In this document: positions 37,869 to 38,386 of the stretch, in pieces
Position numbering within the stretch: position 1 is the stretch's first letter
Layout: every line of letters begins with the position of its first letter
Made by a program: the position numbers and the translations under genes
Notes under the pieces: generated by a model
The model's input: only the letters and a program-made list of their open reading frames with translations
The model's database searches: none
Told to the model about the DNA's origin: nothing
Source of the DNA: a virus
IMG/VR virus record: IMGVR_UViG_3300031539_000131
Coordinates: 1-38,386 of that record
DNA: 38,386 nucleotides
Direction: 5' to 3' (one strand)

Positions 37869-38068
37869 TCTCTCATCTCCTTCAAGGGATTACCCTCATT
37901 CTCCTTGTACTGTCCACGAATCGGGTTCCACCTACTCCACGCCCCCTTCGGCTTAGGAACCCACTTACCACACGAAACACAGTAATGGCTAACATAGGTT
38001 TTCTCCTTATAAGGATACTTTAACTCTGATACAAGTTCACTATAACAATCAGGACATATCTCTGTCAT
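37865..38068 (-). CDS. Zinc-ribbon protein, 67 residues
   Basis: The zinc ribbon CPDCYSELVSELKYPYKEKT... and YCVSCGKWVPKPKG (CPDC and CVSC) is clear. The C-terminal half is basic and Pro/Trp-rich, ending NEGNPLKEMRE. ATG overlaps the previous gene stop (ATGA), and its own TGA overlaps the next start. Probably a regulator or a component of a nucleic-acid complex; substrate unknown. Confidence 0.75.
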   Translation of the reverse strand: MTEICPDCYSELVSELKYPYKEKTYVSHYCVSCGKWVPKPKGAWSRWNPIRGQYKENEGNPLKEMRE

Positions 38069-38370
38069 CCTACGTGCCCCCCATGGCGACTACTATTAAC
38101 ATCTACATCCAATTCCTCAAGCACCCGATTAGAGTAATATTGAATATCGCTTAAAACATCATTAATATGTTCATCAGGAATCCACGTAACTAAAGCGTGA
38201 ATAACGGCCTCAGCCATGCGCCGATGATATTCTGGCAGTAGTCCCAGAAAACGTGACGTTGCAACTACTTCTAGTTTCTCGGTGCGATCCATATCTCTCG
38301 TCTCCACATCCATAGAGAAATAAGGGAGTAAAGAGGATAAAAGGCTATCGGTGCGGTGGATAGTTGTCAT
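38065..38370 (-). CDS. Hypothetical helical protein
   Basis: 101 residues. Helical with a charged middle (TRDMDRTEKLEVVATSRFLG, YHRRMAEAVIHALVTWIPDE) and an acidic C-terminus with a Gly/His tail. No membrane segment or Cys. ATG 38370 lies 16 bp from the window edge, so its leader and promoter are not visible and a longer N-terminus cannot be excluded. First visible gene of the leftward operon (38370 to 37516), each member coupled by ATGA. Confidence 0.65.
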   Translation of the reverse strand: MTTIHRTDSLLSSLLPYFSMDVETRDMDRTEKLEVVATSRFLGLLPEYHRRMAEAVIHALVTWIPDEHINDVLSDIQYYSNRVLEELDVDVNSSRHGGHVG

Positions 38371-38386
38371 TGAACTATGAAAAAAA

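Overview
The window reads as the structural half of a tailed double-stranded DNA virus (Caudoviricetes type) that probably infects an archaeon. The virus assignment rests on a complete HK97-style module: terminase subunits, portal, maturation protease with scaffold, major capsid protein, connectors, tail assembly chaperones with a -1 frameshift, tape measure, tail hub and fibre. The archaeal host is an inference from TATA-like boxes at the divergent promoter regions, pyrimidine/U-rich terminators without strong stems, many small zinc-ribbon proteins, heavy use of AGA/AGG and ATA codons, and GTG/TTG starts behind GGAGG-type Shine-Dalgarno sites. I cannot name the host. TGA, TAA and TAG all act as stops, so the code is standard. 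No integrase, polymerase, helicase or tRNA gene is visible, so the replication part of the genome lies outside the window.

Layout. 1-1450 is a sparse left region: a leftward gene cut by the window edge, several very small ORFs, a triple 15-bp direct repeat, a 12-bp palindrome, a GC-rich leftward mini-gene and a CA-rich, almost G-free tract. 1451-2593 is a leftward operon of four small genes, two of them zinc-ribbon proteins, divergent from the rightward late operon. From 2766 to 37212 everything runs rightward: small proteins and a probable lysis group with a transglutaminase-like hydrolase (2.8-4.4 kb); packaging (4.4-6.1 kb); zinc-ribbon proteins and portal (6.1-7.9 kb); surface proteins with a beta-helix protein and a Thr/Pro mucin-like protein (8.7-10.9 kb); glycan island A (10.9-14.3 kb); Cys-rich and decoration-like proteins (14.2-15.3 kb); protease-scaffold fusion and tail-tube-like protein (15.3-17.7 kb); glycan island B (17.8-19.5 kb); major capsid protein (19.6-20.8 kb); glycan island C (20.9-27.0 kb); connectors, chaperones, tape measure, hub and fibre (27.0-37.2 kb). 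From 37398 to the right edge a second leftward operon of five small genes converges on the fibre gene.

The most striking property is that about 11 kb (roughly 29 percent) encodes sugar chemistry placed between virion genes: two glycosyltransferase-methyltransferase fusions in opposite domain order, three further glycosyltransferases, two SDR sugar-nucleotide enzymes, a cupin sugar isomerase/epimerase, a TylC3/NovU-type sugar C-methyltransferase, a free methyltransferase and an SGNH esterase/acyltransferase. Island A directly follows a protein with about 14 LPPTTTT heptads, an obvious candidate acceptor for dense O-glycosylation. My working hypothesis is a virus-encoded system that makes methylated, possibly branched and acylated glycans and puts them on the virion surface.

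Other points: a textbook T TTT TTG slippery site joins the tail-chaperone frames; the maturation protease is fused to a long coiled-coil scaffold; a beta-propeller appears to be inserted into the tail hub; a tail-tube-like gene lies upstream of the capsid gene instead of in the tail module; and the capsid and fibre genes both have unresolved starts.
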